Below are positions 17,284 to 25,526 of a stretch of DNA of 64,000 bases, piece by piece; the stretch's first letter is position 1, and every line of letters starts with the position of its first letter. The translations under genes were made by a program, and so were the position numbers. The DNA is from UBA3792 sp045114775 (GTDB lineage: Bacteria > Bacillota > Clostridia > Christensenellales > CAG-138): contig JBGULC010000010.1 in assembly GCA_045114775.1 (NCBI GenBank), positions 86,677-150,676 on the forward strand, in the 5' to 3' direction. Below the pieces are notes generated by a model. That model saw only the letters and a program-made list of their open reading frames with translations, was not told the origin of the DNA and did not search any database.

Positions 17284-17465
17284 CTTTTCCCGTACCCGCA
17301 ATCGGCAGGTCTCCCGGCTCGCGGCATAAAGCGCCTCCGCCTTCCCGATCGCTCAGTGGCTGCATACGCGTGGCGGCGCATAAACCGCATACGGTGACGA
17401 GTTCGCACAGGCCTTGCACCTGTTTCCCTATTATCCGCAAAGAATGCGGCACCGGCTGCGTTATT
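17284..17465 (-). promoter_or_regulatory. Cobalamin riboswitch
   Basis: The minus strand shows the conserved aptamer elements in the right order: GGTGCC at the 5' side, ATAGGGAAACAGGTG, then TGCG, GCCACTG (complement of 17354-17360), GGGAAGGC, and the B12 box AGCCGGGAGACCTGCC (complement of 17304-17319). Bound adenosyl- or other cobalamin should stop expression of the cbiK-led operon through the terminator at 17215-17187. A short open frame crosses the aptamer and is not a gene. Confidence 0.95.
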
Positions 17466-17646
17466 CAATTCGACAGTATTATAGATGCTTTTCCCGAAAC
17501 TGTCAACCCGTACGCAAAACAAAAGAGGACGTTAAGAAACCGATCCGGTCCCTTATCGTCCTCATGCATTGCGGCTGCGCCGTCCGCTCCCGCGCCGATC
17601 CGGCGCGGTTTGTGTTCAAGCAGCGCGGCGGATATTCATCCGGGGG

Positions 17647-19092
17647 CTATGCGCCGTAGGTGCAGAACTCGCCGAGGTCGAAGTCGATAACGCCCGTGAT
17701 CTCCGCGCTGCCGTCAAGCCCTTCGTAGACATACATCAGCTTATACTGCGGAAGCGCCTCGGGAATGCGCTCGGTGAAGCGGACGAGCAGGCAGCGGTTC
17801 AGCCCCGCGACGACCTGCGTGCCGAGGTTTGCGACCGGATCGTAGACCGCGAGATAGCCGTAGCTGTTCAGCGCAATACCGAACTTATCCCGGATCTCCG
17901 CGGTGATTTCATACGATTCCGCATACGCCCAGCCGCCTTCAAGCGTTTCCTCCTCGGGGATCGGCTCCGCCGCACCGTACTCGTTCGGAATGACCGGCAT
18001 ATCGGCAAAGTTCATAATCTGCGCATTGCCTTCAAGGTCCTCATAGACGTAGACCAGTACGAGTTTCGGCTGCGCGCCCGGATAGACGACCGTCGCCTCC
18101 GCAAGGAAGCAGTAGTTCGTCCCCGCGACGACCTGCGTGCCGAGGCACGCGACCGGAACGTAATCCACGCCGACAAGCCCGTTGAGCGCCTTTTCGAAAA
18201 CATCCTTCAACTCGTCCGTCATCTCGGGCTCGTAAGCGACCTGCCATCCGCCGACGACCGGTTCGGGTTCATCGTCAAGCGGAAGCTCCGGCCCGGTGGT
18301 CGGATTATCATCATGTACCTGCTCCGGATCCGACTCCGGCAGATCGAGACTCAGGTCGACGACCTCCTTCAGCGACGCGCCGCCTTCGAGATCTTCATAG
18401 ACATACACCAGCGCATAATGCGAAACGGGATTCGGAACGACTGGGGTGATTTTGCAAAGCAGGCAGCGGTTCAGTCCCGCCACGACCTGTATGCCGAGAT
18501 TCGCGATCGGCTCGTACGTCGCGCCGGTCAGACCGTCCAGCGCCTTTTCAAGCTTTGCTTTGATCTCGTCGGTGATCGCATAGTCCGCATCGTAAGCCCA
18601 GCCGCCCATCAGCGTGCCGGGTTCTGCGGGCATGGACGTCGTGCCGTCGCCGTTCGGAACGATCGCAACGGGCGCAAAGTTCAGGACATTCGCGTTGCCC
18701 CCGAGATCCTCATAGATATAGACGAACGCGTAGGTCGAAGGCGCGTCGGGCACGACGACGGTCGATTTTGCGAGATAGCAGTAGTTCATCCCCGCGACGA
18801 CCTGCGTGCCGAGCAGCGCAATCGGCTCGTAATCGACGCCGACGGTCCCCTCGAGCGCCTTTTCGAAGCGCGCTTTCGTTTCATCGTTCAGCGCAGTATC
18901 TTCCGCGACCTGCCATCCGCCGGCGAGGACGCCGATAGGATCTTCTGGCGCAGGCTCCGATTCCGGTTCCGTCGCAGGCTCCGGCGCATTCGCCTCGGGC
19001 GCGGGCGTCGCTTCGGGTTTTTCCGGGTTTGCCGTGCATGCCGCCGCAAGAAGCAGTGTGCCGCACAGGAGAATTGCGATCAGTTTTTTCAT
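17647..19092 (-). CDS. Lipoprotein with four cystatin-like repeats
   Basis: A 481-residue lipoprotein: signal peptide with lipid Cys19, an Ala/Pro/Glu-rich linker to about residue 55, then four tandem domains of about 95-105 residues. Each starts with GGW (residues 58, 163, 281, 387), continues into a helix (such as DETKARFEKALEG) and has the loop QVVAG (97-101, 202-206, 320-324, 426-430) followed by N-Y or N-R and a hydrophobic strand, then YVYEDLEG. GG-helix-QVVAGTNY is the stefin/cystatin plan, in which the N-terminal Gly and QxVxG loop block papain-type proteases. A surface cysteine-protease inhibitor is inferred; export to guard against host or neighbour proteases is speculation. The gene is monocistronic, with a GAAAGGA site. 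Confidence 0.85.
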   Translation of the reverse strand: MKKLIAILLCGTLLLAAACTANPEKPEATPAPEANAPEPATEPESEPAPEDPIGVLAGGWQVAEDTALNDETKARFEKALEGTVGVDYEPIALLGTQVVAGMNYCYLAKSTVVVPDAPSTYAFVYIYEDLGGNANVLNFAPVAIVPNGDGTTSMPAEPGTLMGGWAYDADYAITDEIKAKLEKALDGLTGATYEPIANLGIQVVAGLNRCLLCKITPVVPNPVSHYALVYVYEDLEGGASLKEVVDLSLDLPESDPEQVHDDNPTTGPELPLDDEPEPVVGGWQVAYEPEMTDELKDVFEKALNGLVGVDYVPVACLGTQVVAGTNYCFLAEATVVYPGAQPKLVLVYVYEDLEGNAQIMNFADMPVIPNEYGAAEPIPEEETLEGGWAYAESYEITAEIRDKFGIALNSYGYLAVYDPVANLGTQVVAGLNRCLLVRFTERIPEALPQYKLMYVYEGLDGSAEITGVIDFDLGEFCTYGA

Positions 19093-19245
19093 GGTTTGTT
19101 TTCCTTTCTTTTTCCCTGTTCATATAACAGCTGCGCGTGCGAAACTGTTACATGCGTTTGTACGATCCTCACAGGAACCTTGCATTCTATATACCGTATT
19201 ATAAAGAGAAAGGTTGCACTCCGCAATGTTTTTCCCAAAAAATCA

Positions 19246-19274
19246 TGGACACGGAGGCGGATCGGCTTTATAAT
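19246..19274 (+). promoter_or_regulatory. Promoter of the mtnA-like gene
   Basis: TGGACA (19246-19251), a 17-base spacer and a consensus TATAAT (19269-19274) lie just upstream of the GGGAGG site and the ATG at 19292, giving a leader of only about a dozen bases. Confidence 0.65.
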
Positions 19275-19291
19275 CGAAGCGGGAGGACGCT

Positions 19292-20347
19292 ATGGAACGA
19301 CCCGATCACGATCTTGCATTCATGCTGCAATATGAGAATATCGCCTGGTACGAGGACGGCGCGGTGCGCATTCTCGACCGGCGCTGCTATCCGCGCACGG
19401 TCGCGTTCGTGACCTGTACGCAGTACGGCGAGGTGGCGCAGGCGATCGCCGATATGGTGACGCAAAGCGCCGGACCCTACCCCGCTTCGGCGATGGGCAT
19501 GGCGCTTGCGGCATACGAATGCCGCGAACGAAGCGAAGCGGAACAGCGCGCGTTTCTGAAGGAAGCGGCGGACCGCATCAGCTCCGCCCGGCCTACCACG
19601 GCAAAGCGCATGGCGCGGGTCTGCGAAACGATGCTCGAAGCGGCGGAGGCCGCGTGGAAGTCCGGCGAGCCGGTCGACCTTGCGATACGTCGCCGCGCGA
19701 TCGAGGCGAACGACAGCCGCTACCGCAAGATCGCGAAGATCGCAGCGCACCTTTGCGACAAGTTTCCGGACGACGGAACGATCCTTACCCAGTGCTTTGC
19801 GGAGACGATCGTCGGCATGATGCTCCGGGAAGCGAAGGCGCGCGGCAAAAAGCTCCGCATCTTCTGCCCCGAGACGCGGCCGTATTTTCAGGGCGCGCGG
19901 CTCACGGCGACGGTCTGTTACGAAATGGGCTTCGACGTGACCGTGATCACGGACAATATGCCTGCGTTTGTGATGCAGCGTGAAGGCGTGGACGTGTTCA
20001 CCTCGGCGGCGGACGCGATCACGATGGACGGACACGTGATCAACAAGGTCGGCACGTTTCAGATCGCGATCGCGGCAAAGCACCTCGGCGTGCCGTATTA
20101 CGTCACCGGCGTGCCGGACACGGTGCATCCGAAGGCCGAAGACGTGAAGATCGAGTTCCGCGATCCGAGCTATGTATTGGAAGCGATGGGCGTGAAAACC
20201 GCGCGCGACGGCGTGAAGGGCTATTATCCCGCGTTCGACGTGACGCCGCCGGAGCTTGTGACCGGCGTGGTGACCGACCGCGGCATACTGAGTCCGTACC
20301 GGCTCTCCGATTACGGCAAAAACGACGCCTATGAAGTGGTGGTATAG
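19292..20347 (+). CDS. S-methyl-5-thioribose-1-phosphate isomerase-like protein (eIF2B-alpha family)
   Basis: A 351-residue protein of the aldose-phosphate isomerase/eIF2B-alpha fold. Matching MtnA, it has ILTQCFAETI with Cys168, CPETRPYFQGARLTATV (about 192-208), VITDNMPAFVM and AADAITMDGHVINKVGT with Asp241; Cys and Asp are the catalytic pair known for MtnA, which converts methylthioribose-1-phosphate to the ribulose form in methionine salvage. The N-terminal WYEDGAVRILDRR also fits. Related enzymes act on 5-deoxyribose- or ribose-phosphates, and no other salvage gene is nearby, so the exact substrate is open. A small gene follows 15 bases downstream. Confidence 0.8.
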   Translation: MERPDHDLAFMLQYENIAWYEDGAVRILDRRCYPRTVAFVTCTQYGEVAQAIADMVTQSAGPYPASAMGMALAAYECRERSEAEQRAFLKEAADRISSARPTTAKRMARVCETMLEAAEAAWKSGEPVDLAIRRRAIEANDSRYRKIAKIAAHLCDKFPDDGTILTQCFAETIVGMMLREAKARGKKLRIFCPETRPYFQGARLTATVCYEMGFDVTVITDNMPAFVMQREGVDVFTSAADAITMDGHVINKVGTFQIAIAAKHLGVPYYVTGVPDTVHPKAEDVKIEFRDPSYVLEAMGVKTARDGVKGYYPAFDVTPPELVTGVVTDRGILSPYRLSDYGKNDAYEVVV

Positions 20348-20362
20348 AAGGAGGAAACCGAA

Positions 20363-20701
20363 ATGACAATCAACGTATACGAACAGTACTTCGCGGCGGA
20401 CTGCGTCGCAAACAGCATCCACCGCCACGGCGCGCTGGTCATGCTGATCGCCACGTCGGAAAACGGCAACGTCAGCTATGAAGCGGCGGTGACGTTCTTC
20501 CCGCATATCGACGAGACGGACTTCGCGGTCTCCTATGACGCGTACTATTCCGACGTGCTCTACGATGCGCCGGGCAGGCGCTCGAAGAAGCGCGAGGCTA
20601 TACTTCTGGAGACCTTCCGTGAGGACATCGACGCGCTCGCAAAGCAGGTGAACGCGGTGATCTACTGGGACAAGCCGCTGAAAGAAGCCCGATGGGGCTG
20701 A
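20363..20701 (+). CDS. Hypothetical protein, partner of the MtnA-like gene
   Basis: A 112-residue soluble protein that I do not recognise. It begins 15 bases after the isomerase with an AAGGAGG site, so the two are cotranscribed. It is acidic and aromatic in the middle (VSYDAYYSDVLYDAPGRRSKKRE) and seems to be a single alpha/beta domain without signal or membrane segment. Codon use is GC-rich like its neighbours, which supports a real gene. No function is proposed. Confidence 0.75.
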   Translation: MTINVYEQYFAADCVANSIHRHGALVMLIATSENGNVSYEAAVTFFPHIDETDFAVSYDAYYSDVLYDAPGRRSKKREAILLETFREDIDALAKQVNAVIYWDKPLKEARWG

Positions 20702-20861
20702 GGCCTGTCATACTTCGTATTCCCGTGGGGCAAAAGCTTTTTGGAGTCAAATCCGCCGCGCTTGCCGCTGAATTTGACGGATAACACCTTATCATTCGTT
20801 TGCTGCGGCAGAGAAACCGCATGAGGCGCCGAGCCCGGCGTTTCAAAAAGAGGAGAGCATT

Positions 20862-21398
20862 ATGAACATCACCGTCTATCTCGGCTCGAACCCGGGCAAC
20901 GACCCGGCGCTTACGGAGGCCGTCCGCGCGCTCGGCACGTGGATCGGCAGTCACGGGCACGACCTCGTTTACGGCGGCTCGCGCTGCGGGCTGATGGGCA
21001 TGCTCGCGGAAAGCGTGCTCGCCTCCGGCGGGAAGGTCACCGGCGTCGAACCGCAGTTCTTTGTGGATGCGGGCTTCGTTTACGACGCGATCACGAAGCT
21101 CCATGTCACGCGCGATATGTCCGAGCGCAAGGCGAAGATGATCGAGCTCGGCGACGCGTTCATAGCGTTTCCCGGCGGGACCGGCACGCTTGAGGAGATC
21201 TCCGAGATCATGAGCAAGGTCGCGCTGCGGCATCTCGACGCGCCGTGCATCCTCTACGATCTGAACGGCTACTACACCGGCATGCGCATCCTTCTGGACC
21301 GCATGGTCAGCTCGGGGCTTTCGACGCCGGAAAAGCTGAAGGATATCACCTTTGCCGAAACGCTCGACGACGTCGTCCGCGCGCTGGAACGACGGTAA
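20862..21398 (+). CDS. LOG-family nucleotide 5'-monophosphate phosphoribohydrolase
   Basis: A 178-residue LOG (Lonely guy)/lysine decarboxylase-like Rossmann protein, normal length. It has YGGSRCGLMGMLAESVLA (about 38-55), MSERKAKMIELGDAFIAFPGG and the signature PGGTGTLEEI (about 104-113), which binds the phosphate and carries the catalytic Glu. Members hydrolyse nucleoside or cytokinin 5'-monophosphates to free base and ribose phosphate; the bacterial physiological substrate is usually unknown. A clear AGAGGAG site precedes the ATG. It lies 160 bases after the previous gene, probably with its own promoter. Confidence 0.9.
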   Translation: MNITVYLGSNPGNDPALTEAVRALGTWIGSHGHDLVYGGSRCGLMGMLAESVLASGGKVTGVEPQFFVDAGFVYDAITKLHVTRDMSERKAKMIELGDAFIAFPGGTGTLEEISEIMSKVALRHLDAPCILYDLNGYYTGMRILLDRMVSSGLSTPEKLKDITFAETLDDVVRALERR

Positions 21399-21481
21399 GC
21401 CGTTTGCCGAATACCGCAATTCAAACGCCGTCCGCGATCTGCGAACGGCTTCTGCTTTTTTGGATCAATTGCATTCCGGCT

Positions 21482-21649
21482 TTATTTACGCGTGAAGGTC
21501 ACGCCGCCCGGCTTCTCAAACATAAGCTTCATCGCGTCTCCGATCGCCGTACCGGCAGCTTTGCCGACCGCGGTCTTGTTGCCGAACCCGATCTCAATAA
21601 ACGGTTCTTCAAGCGCCGAATAAAGGCTTCGCGGTCCTTGACGCTGCGT
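21482..21649 (-). pseudogene. Possible C-terminal gene remnant
   Basis: On the minus strand an open stretch of 55 codons with no start ends in a normal stop and reads like real protein (IEIGFGNKTAVGKAAGTAIG, then MFEKPGGVTFTRK). An in-frame TGA precedes it. It may be the tail of a gene lost by deletion, or chance in GC-rich DNA. Otherwise the 21399-21814 interval shows no gene. Confidence 0.35.
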
Positions 21650-21814
21650 TCACGGCGCCCTGCCGGGTACGGGTCACACAGCGTTTGATTTCGGGGGAAT
21701 TGTCAGGGCAGCGCCTTCGGCGTGCACACGCTTTGCATTTTTGTCTTGCAAGTTTTCTGCGCATCCGCTACAATAGGGATGGCGGGAAACCGCCGATCCG
21801 AAACCGGAGGACTG

Positions 21815-22951
21815 ATGATGAAACGATCTTTTCTTATACGAACCCTTGCGCTTGCGCTTCTCTTGCTGACCGCCTGTGTCGGAACCGAGCGGATCGAAGC
21901 CGCCGAATCGACGCCGACTGCCGCTCCGACGGCTGTACCCGAACCGACGTCCCTGCAGGAAGATGTGATCCCGATCATCCCGACGGAAACGCCGACCATT
22001 GCGTTTTCCGCCGTTCCGACGGAGGAGCCGACGCCCGAGCCGACGCCGACGCCCGAGCCGACGCCGACGCCTGAGCCGAAGATCGGCGATTTCAGCGCGA
22101 ACTTCCCGAACTACGATACCGGCGCCGAGGCGGATTACAGCTATCAGAGCGACAACCTGCGCATCGCGATCACGGTACATCACGAAAACCTGCCGGACGT
22201 GCGGCAGGAACGGGAGCTACCCGAAACCTATTATATTGCCGACATCTGGATCCGCAGCATCGACGCATTCCGCACTGCCTTTGCAAACGGCGAGTTCAAT
22301 AAAGGTCAGGAAGAGGGCGATGCACTCGCCCGCCGCGAAAACGCGATCCTGGCGGTCAACGGCAGCTTCAACCAGGGGCTGATCCTGAAGGACGGAGAGA
22401 TCCTGCAGGGTCTGCGCAAGAACAAGGGTTGGAACTCCGGCGCCGTCGGGCTGATCTATCGGGACGGCTCGCTGAAGACCTTCTACCTGCAGGACGAGCC
22501 TTTGAACCTGGATCAGGAGATCAAGAACGGCGCGCTGTTCGGCTGGCAGTTCGGCCCGATCATCATCCGCAACTATGAGAAGGGCCCGGGTGCGACCAAG
22601 TATTACAAGATGGGCTACAAGGCGCGCAATATGCTCGGATATTACGAGCCGGGCCATTACGTGATCGTCACCTGCGACAATCGCGGCCAGGAGGCGCAGG
22701 GCATGAACGAATATATGATGGTCGAGATGATGCAGTCGCTCGGCGTCAAGGAAGCGTTTAACCTCGACGGCGGCACAAGCGCGGTCATGGTCTTTATGGG
22801 CAAGATCGTCAACCAGCCGACGCAGCGGAACGACAACGGGACCATAGTGGACGGCCGGCCGCTCGTGGATATGCTGATCTTCGGCGAATGCGGCGAAGAC
22901 GGAGTATTCAAGGATCTCTCTTCTCTTACGCCATCCAAATTCAAAGACTGA
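21815..22951 (+). CDS. NAGPA-domain (phosphodiester glycosidase family) lipoprotein
   Basis: A 378-residue lipoprotein: signal MMKRSFLIRTLALALLLLTAC (lipid Cys about 21), a low-complexity linker with PTPEP repeats (about 72-88), and a C-terminal phosphodiester-glycosidase domain (about 130-360). The domain shows AILAVNGSFNQGLILKDGE, IVTCDNRGQ, VEMMQSLGVKEAFNLDGGTS and a final RPLVDMLIF, the pattern of the family that includes human NAGPA and YjbL/EpsL-like bacterial proteins. It probably cleaves phosphodiester-linked sugars at the cell surface. The start has CCGGAGG seven bases before it; ATG at 21818 is equally possible. A bidirectional terminator follows. Confidence 0.85.
   Translation: MMKRSFLIRTLALALLLLTACVGTERIEAAESTPTAAPTAVPEPTSLQEDVIPIIPTETPTIAFSAVPTEEPTPEPTPTPEPTPTPEPKIGDFSANFPNYDTGAEADYSYQSDNLRIAITVHHENLPDVRQERELPETYYIADIWIRSIDAFRTAFANGEFNKGQEEGDALARRENAILAVNGSFNQGLILKDGEILQGLRKNKGWNSGAVGLIYRDGSLKTFYLQDEPLNLDQEIKNGALFGWQFGPIIIRNYEKGPGATKYYKMGYKARNMLGYYEPGHYVIVTCDNRGQEAQGMNEYMMVEMMQSLGVKEAFNLDGGTSAVMVFMGKIVNQPTQRNDNGTIVDGRPLVDMLIFGECGEDGVFKDLSSLTPSKFKD
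22028..22079 (+). repeat. Short tandem repeat in the lipoprotein linker
   Basis: Near-perfect copies of the 18-base unit CCGACGCCCGAGCCGACG encode PTPEPT repeats of the surface linker. Such arrays can change length by slippage; no frameshift is present here. Confidence 0.7.
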
Positions 22952-22961
22952 GTCAAAACGC

Positions 22962-22990
22962 AAAAACGGCAGCGCACGCTGCCGTTTTTT
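22962..22990. terminator. Bidirectional terminator
   Basis: AAAAACGGCAGCG-CA-CGCTGCCGTTTTTT forms a perfect stem with an A tract before and a T tract after it, between the convergent NAGPA lipoprotein and msrA genes. Confidence 0.93.
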
Positions 22991-23001
22991 ATGCCTCGGG
23001 T

Positions 23002-23499
23002 TCAGTCCTTCCTGTCCGCAAGATGAAAATACCTCGTCGGGATGTGGCAGTAGCCGCCCGGGTTCTTGTCGAGATACTTCTGATGGTAAGCTTCTGCGGA
23101 GAAGAAGTTTTCGATCGGCTTGACCTCGACGGCCAGCGGCCTGCCCTCCTTCGCCTCGACCTCTCTGTACACCGTCTCGATCTCCGGAAGCTGGCTTTCA
23201 TCGGTATAATAGATCCCGGTGCGGTACTGGACGCCGCTGTCCATGCCCTGCCGGTTCACCGAAACGGGGTCGACGACCTGAAAATAGAAGCGCAGAAGCT
23301 CCGCAAGCGGCATCTCGCGCTCGTCATACGCGACGCGCACCGTCTCCGCGTGACCGGAATTGTCGCACACCTCGCGGTAGCTCGGCGCGTGATCCGGGCC
23401 GTTCGCATAGCCGACCTCGGTCTCCTTGACGCCTGTAAACTGATCCAGGAACTTCTGCATGCCCCAGAAGCATCCGCCCGCCAGATAGATCGTTTTCAT
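23002..23499 (-). CDS. msrA: Peptide methionine-S-sulfoxide reductase MsrA
   Basis: A 165-residue MsrA that repairs oxidised methionine using thioredoxin. The start MKTIYLAGGCFWGMQKF has the catalytic GCFWG (Cys10), followed by GYANG, YREVC, GHAETV and DPVSVNRQGMDSGVQYRTGIYY, all family-invariant. No MsrB domain is fused. Cys45 or Cys150 could be the resolving residue. It lies 12 bases after the YcxB-like gene and is the last gene of a pepT-ycxB-msrA unit. Confidence 0.96.
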   Translation of the reverse strand: MKTIYLAGGCFWGMQKFLDQFTGVKETEVGYANGPDHAPSYREVCDNSGHAETVRVAYDEREMPLAELLRFYFQVVDPVSVNRQGMDSGVQYRTGIYYTDESQLPEIETVYREVEAKEGRPLAVEVKPIENFFSAEAYHQKYLDKNPGGYCHIPTRYFHLADRKD

Positions 23500-23511
23500 A
23501 CGCCGTCCCCC

Positions 23512-24069
23512 TTATTTCCATCTTGCCTTTGCCTGCGGGCATTTTTCGCACATCAGCGCCTTGAACGACGATTCCGTCATGCCGTCCGCAAAGCCGGTTT
23601 TGGATACCATGAGCATCTGCCGCGCAGCCGTGCGCATCAGCAGCAGATCGCGCGTTTCCGAAAACCGCGCAAACGATTCGAAGCGGAAACCGACCTCGCT
23701 GTCGTTCGCGGCGTTGTGCATGCGCACGCCCTCCGGTTCGACCGTCACGGTCAGCTCGCCGTTTTTGCCGTACGCCTCCTCGATACGCTTCATAGTCCTG
23801 CTGCCGTACAGCCGCGGCAGCAGAAAATGCTGCGCGATCACCGCGACGACCGCGATGCCGAGCGCGATCAGCGGCACGAGATTGTCCTTGCTGAAGAACG
23901 GCTGCTCCGAAAGCAGCGAGGACAGCAGCAATACAAGCGCCATCAGCACGACGAAGCCGAAGAGCAGCAGGTCGGAAAATTTCGTCATGTCGCTGTACGC
24001 CTGCGCGTAGTGCTCCCGCGTTGGGACAAATGCGTTTTTCGCCAGAACGGTGCGTTCGTTTTCTTCCAT
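23512..24069 (-). CDS. YcxB-like membrane protein
   Basis: A 185-residue protein with two transmembrane segments close together (about 32-52 and 64-84) and a C-terminal soluble domain with VTVEPEGVRMHNAANDSEVGF and LMRTAARQMLMVSKTGF, the layout of the YcxB-like family of unknown function. The AAGGAGG site is at normal spacing. It lies 13 bases after pepT and 12 before msrA, so the three are likely cotranscribed. No function is proposed. Confidence 0.78.
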   Translation of the reverse strand: MEENERTVLAKNAFVPTREHYAQAYSDMTKFSDLLLFGFVVLMALVLLLSSLLSEQPFFSKDNLVPLIALGIAVVAVIAQHFLLPRLYGSRTMKRIEEAYGKNGELTVTVEPEGVRMHNAANDSEVGFRFESFARFSETRDLLLMRTAARQMLMVSKTGFADGMTESSFKALMCEKCPQAKARWK

Positions 24070-24082
24070 TTTTGCTCCTCCT

Positions 24083-25345
24083 TTATTCCGCGGGCATGTT
24101 TCCGAACAGCCCGCAAAGCCTGATCAGAATCTCTACATTCTTTTCCATCGACGGGATCGGCACATACTCGAACCGCCCGTGCGCATTCTCATACCCCGCG
24201 GAGAGGTTCGGGCTCGGAAGCCCCCGCCAGCTCAGCGCGGATCCGTCCGTACCGCCGCGGAACGGCTCGGTCTTCGGCTCGATGCCGCTCATACGGATCG
24301 CCTCGGTGAGGTTTTCGATCAAAAACGGGTATTCGTCGATCACGTCCTTCATGTTGCGATAGGACTGCTCGATCAAAAGCGAAACGCGGTCCGCGCCGTA
24401 TTGCGCCTGCAGCGCGTCCGCACATTTTTCAAGATACGCCTCGCGGTGCCGGAACTGTACGCGGTCGTGATCGCGAACGATCAGCACGACCTTTGCATGC
24501 TCGACGTCGGCGTTCAGCGCGATCACGTGGAAGAAGCCCTCGCGCCCGCAGGTGTACTGCGGCTTTTCGAAGCGCGGCAGCATGGCGAGAAACTCCGCCG
24601 CCACGTCCGCGGCGTTGACCATGATGCCCTTCGCCGTGGCGGGATGCACGCTGAGACCCGTGACCTCGAGCGTCGCCTCCGAAGCGTTGAACGTCTCGTC
24701 CATATAGAAGCCGAGGTGATCGCCGTCGAGCGTGTAGGCGACCTTCGCGCCGAAGCGGTCGAGGTCCAGATCCTTTGCAAGGCCTCCCACCTCCTCGTCC
24801 GGCGTGAACGCCAGCGAGACCGGGCCGTGCGGGATCTCCGGATGCGCAAGGCAATGCTCGGCAAACGTCATGACCGCCGCGATCGCCGCCTTGTCGTCGC
24901 CGCCCAAAAGCGTCGTGCCGTCGGTGAGGATCAGGTCCTGTCCGACGTACCCGAGAAGATTCGGGAAGTCCTTCGGCGACATCACGATGTTTTGCTCCGC
25001 GTTCAGCAGGATATCGCCGCCGTCGTAGTTTTCCAGAACCCACGGGCGTACGTTCGCCCCCGGCGCGTCCGGCGCGGTGTCGAGATGCGTGACAAAGCCC
25101 ACGGGCCGTCCGCCGCCGTCCGGCATCGTGGAAGGAAGCTTTCCGTAGACCACGCAGGCCGTTTCGTCGAGATATACCTCGCTTGCGCCGATCGAGATCA
25201 GCTCGTCTCTGAGCATCCGCGCAAGGTCGAACTGTTTCCGCGTCGTCGGCGTGTCCTTGCCGTAATGGTCGGACTGCGTGTCGACCTTCGCGTAGCGGAT
25301 CATGCGCTCTTTGACTTTTTCATAGAATTCCGTGCGTCTGTACAT
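24083..25345 (-). CDS. pepT: Peptidase T (tripeptide aminopeptidase)
   Basis: A 420-residue M20B metallopeptidase that removes the N-terminal residue of tripeptides in the cytoplasm. Zinc-site motifs are in place: GFVTHLDTAPDAPG (first His and catalytic Asp), TLLGGDDKAAIA (bridging Asp), FTPDEEVGG (catalytic Glu and ligand), YTLDGDHLG, and the C-terminal FRGGTDGSALSWRGLPSPNL with the last ligands. The start MYRRTEFYEKVKERM was chosen for its GGGAGG site; the frame continues upstream without support. It is the first gene of the pepT-ycxB-msrA unit. Confidence 0.95.
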   Translation of the reverse strand: MYRRTEFYEKVKERMIRYAKVDTQSDHYGKDTPTTRKQFDLARMLRDELISIGASEVYLDETACVVYGKLPSTMPDGGGRPVGFVTHLDTAPDAPGANVRPWVLENYDGGDILLNAEQNIVMSPKDFPNLLGYVGQDLILTDGTTLLGGDDKAAIAAVMTFAEHCLAHPEIPHGPVSLAFTPDEEVGGLAKDLDLDRFGAKVAYTLDGDHLGFYMDETFNASEATLEVTGLSVHPATAKGIMVNAADVAAEFLAMLPRFEKPQYTCGREGFFHVIALNADVEHAKVVLIVRDHDRVQFRHREAYLEKCADALQAQYGADRVSLLIEQSYRNMKDVIDEYPFLIENLTEAIRMSGIEPKTEPFRGGTDGSALSWRGLPSPNLSAGYENAHGRFEYVPIPSMEKNVEILIRLCGLFGNMPAE

Positions 25346-25468
25346 CGCGTTTCCTCCCGTGCGCCGTGATGAGAACAGTATACCACAGTCCGGCGGGCCG
25401 TGTAAATGCGCCGCGGAAAAATATCGCGGCAAAGCGCAGCAGGCGGTCGGCAGCACGGGGAAAGGCGC

Positions 25469-25496
25469 TTGCGTTCGCCGACCGATGTGGTATAAT
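25469..25496 (+). promoter_or_regulatory. Promoter of the flavodoxin-like gene
   Basis: A weak -35 (TTGCGT, 25469-25474), a 16-base spacer and a consensus TATAAT (25491-25496) lie 30 bases before the AAAGGAG-led gene. The element is divergent from pepT. Confidence 0.6.
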
Positions 25497-25526
25497 GGGC
25501 ATATCGAACAAAGGAGCATTCGGATT

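Noticed and set aside
17258..17452. 64-codon open frame on the minus strand
   Set aside because: It lies inside the cobalamin riboswitch aptamer.
22028..22079. Short array considered as CRISPR
   Set aside because: Units are contiguous without spacers and encode a Pro/Thr/Glu linker. No CRISPR array was seen anywhere in the window.
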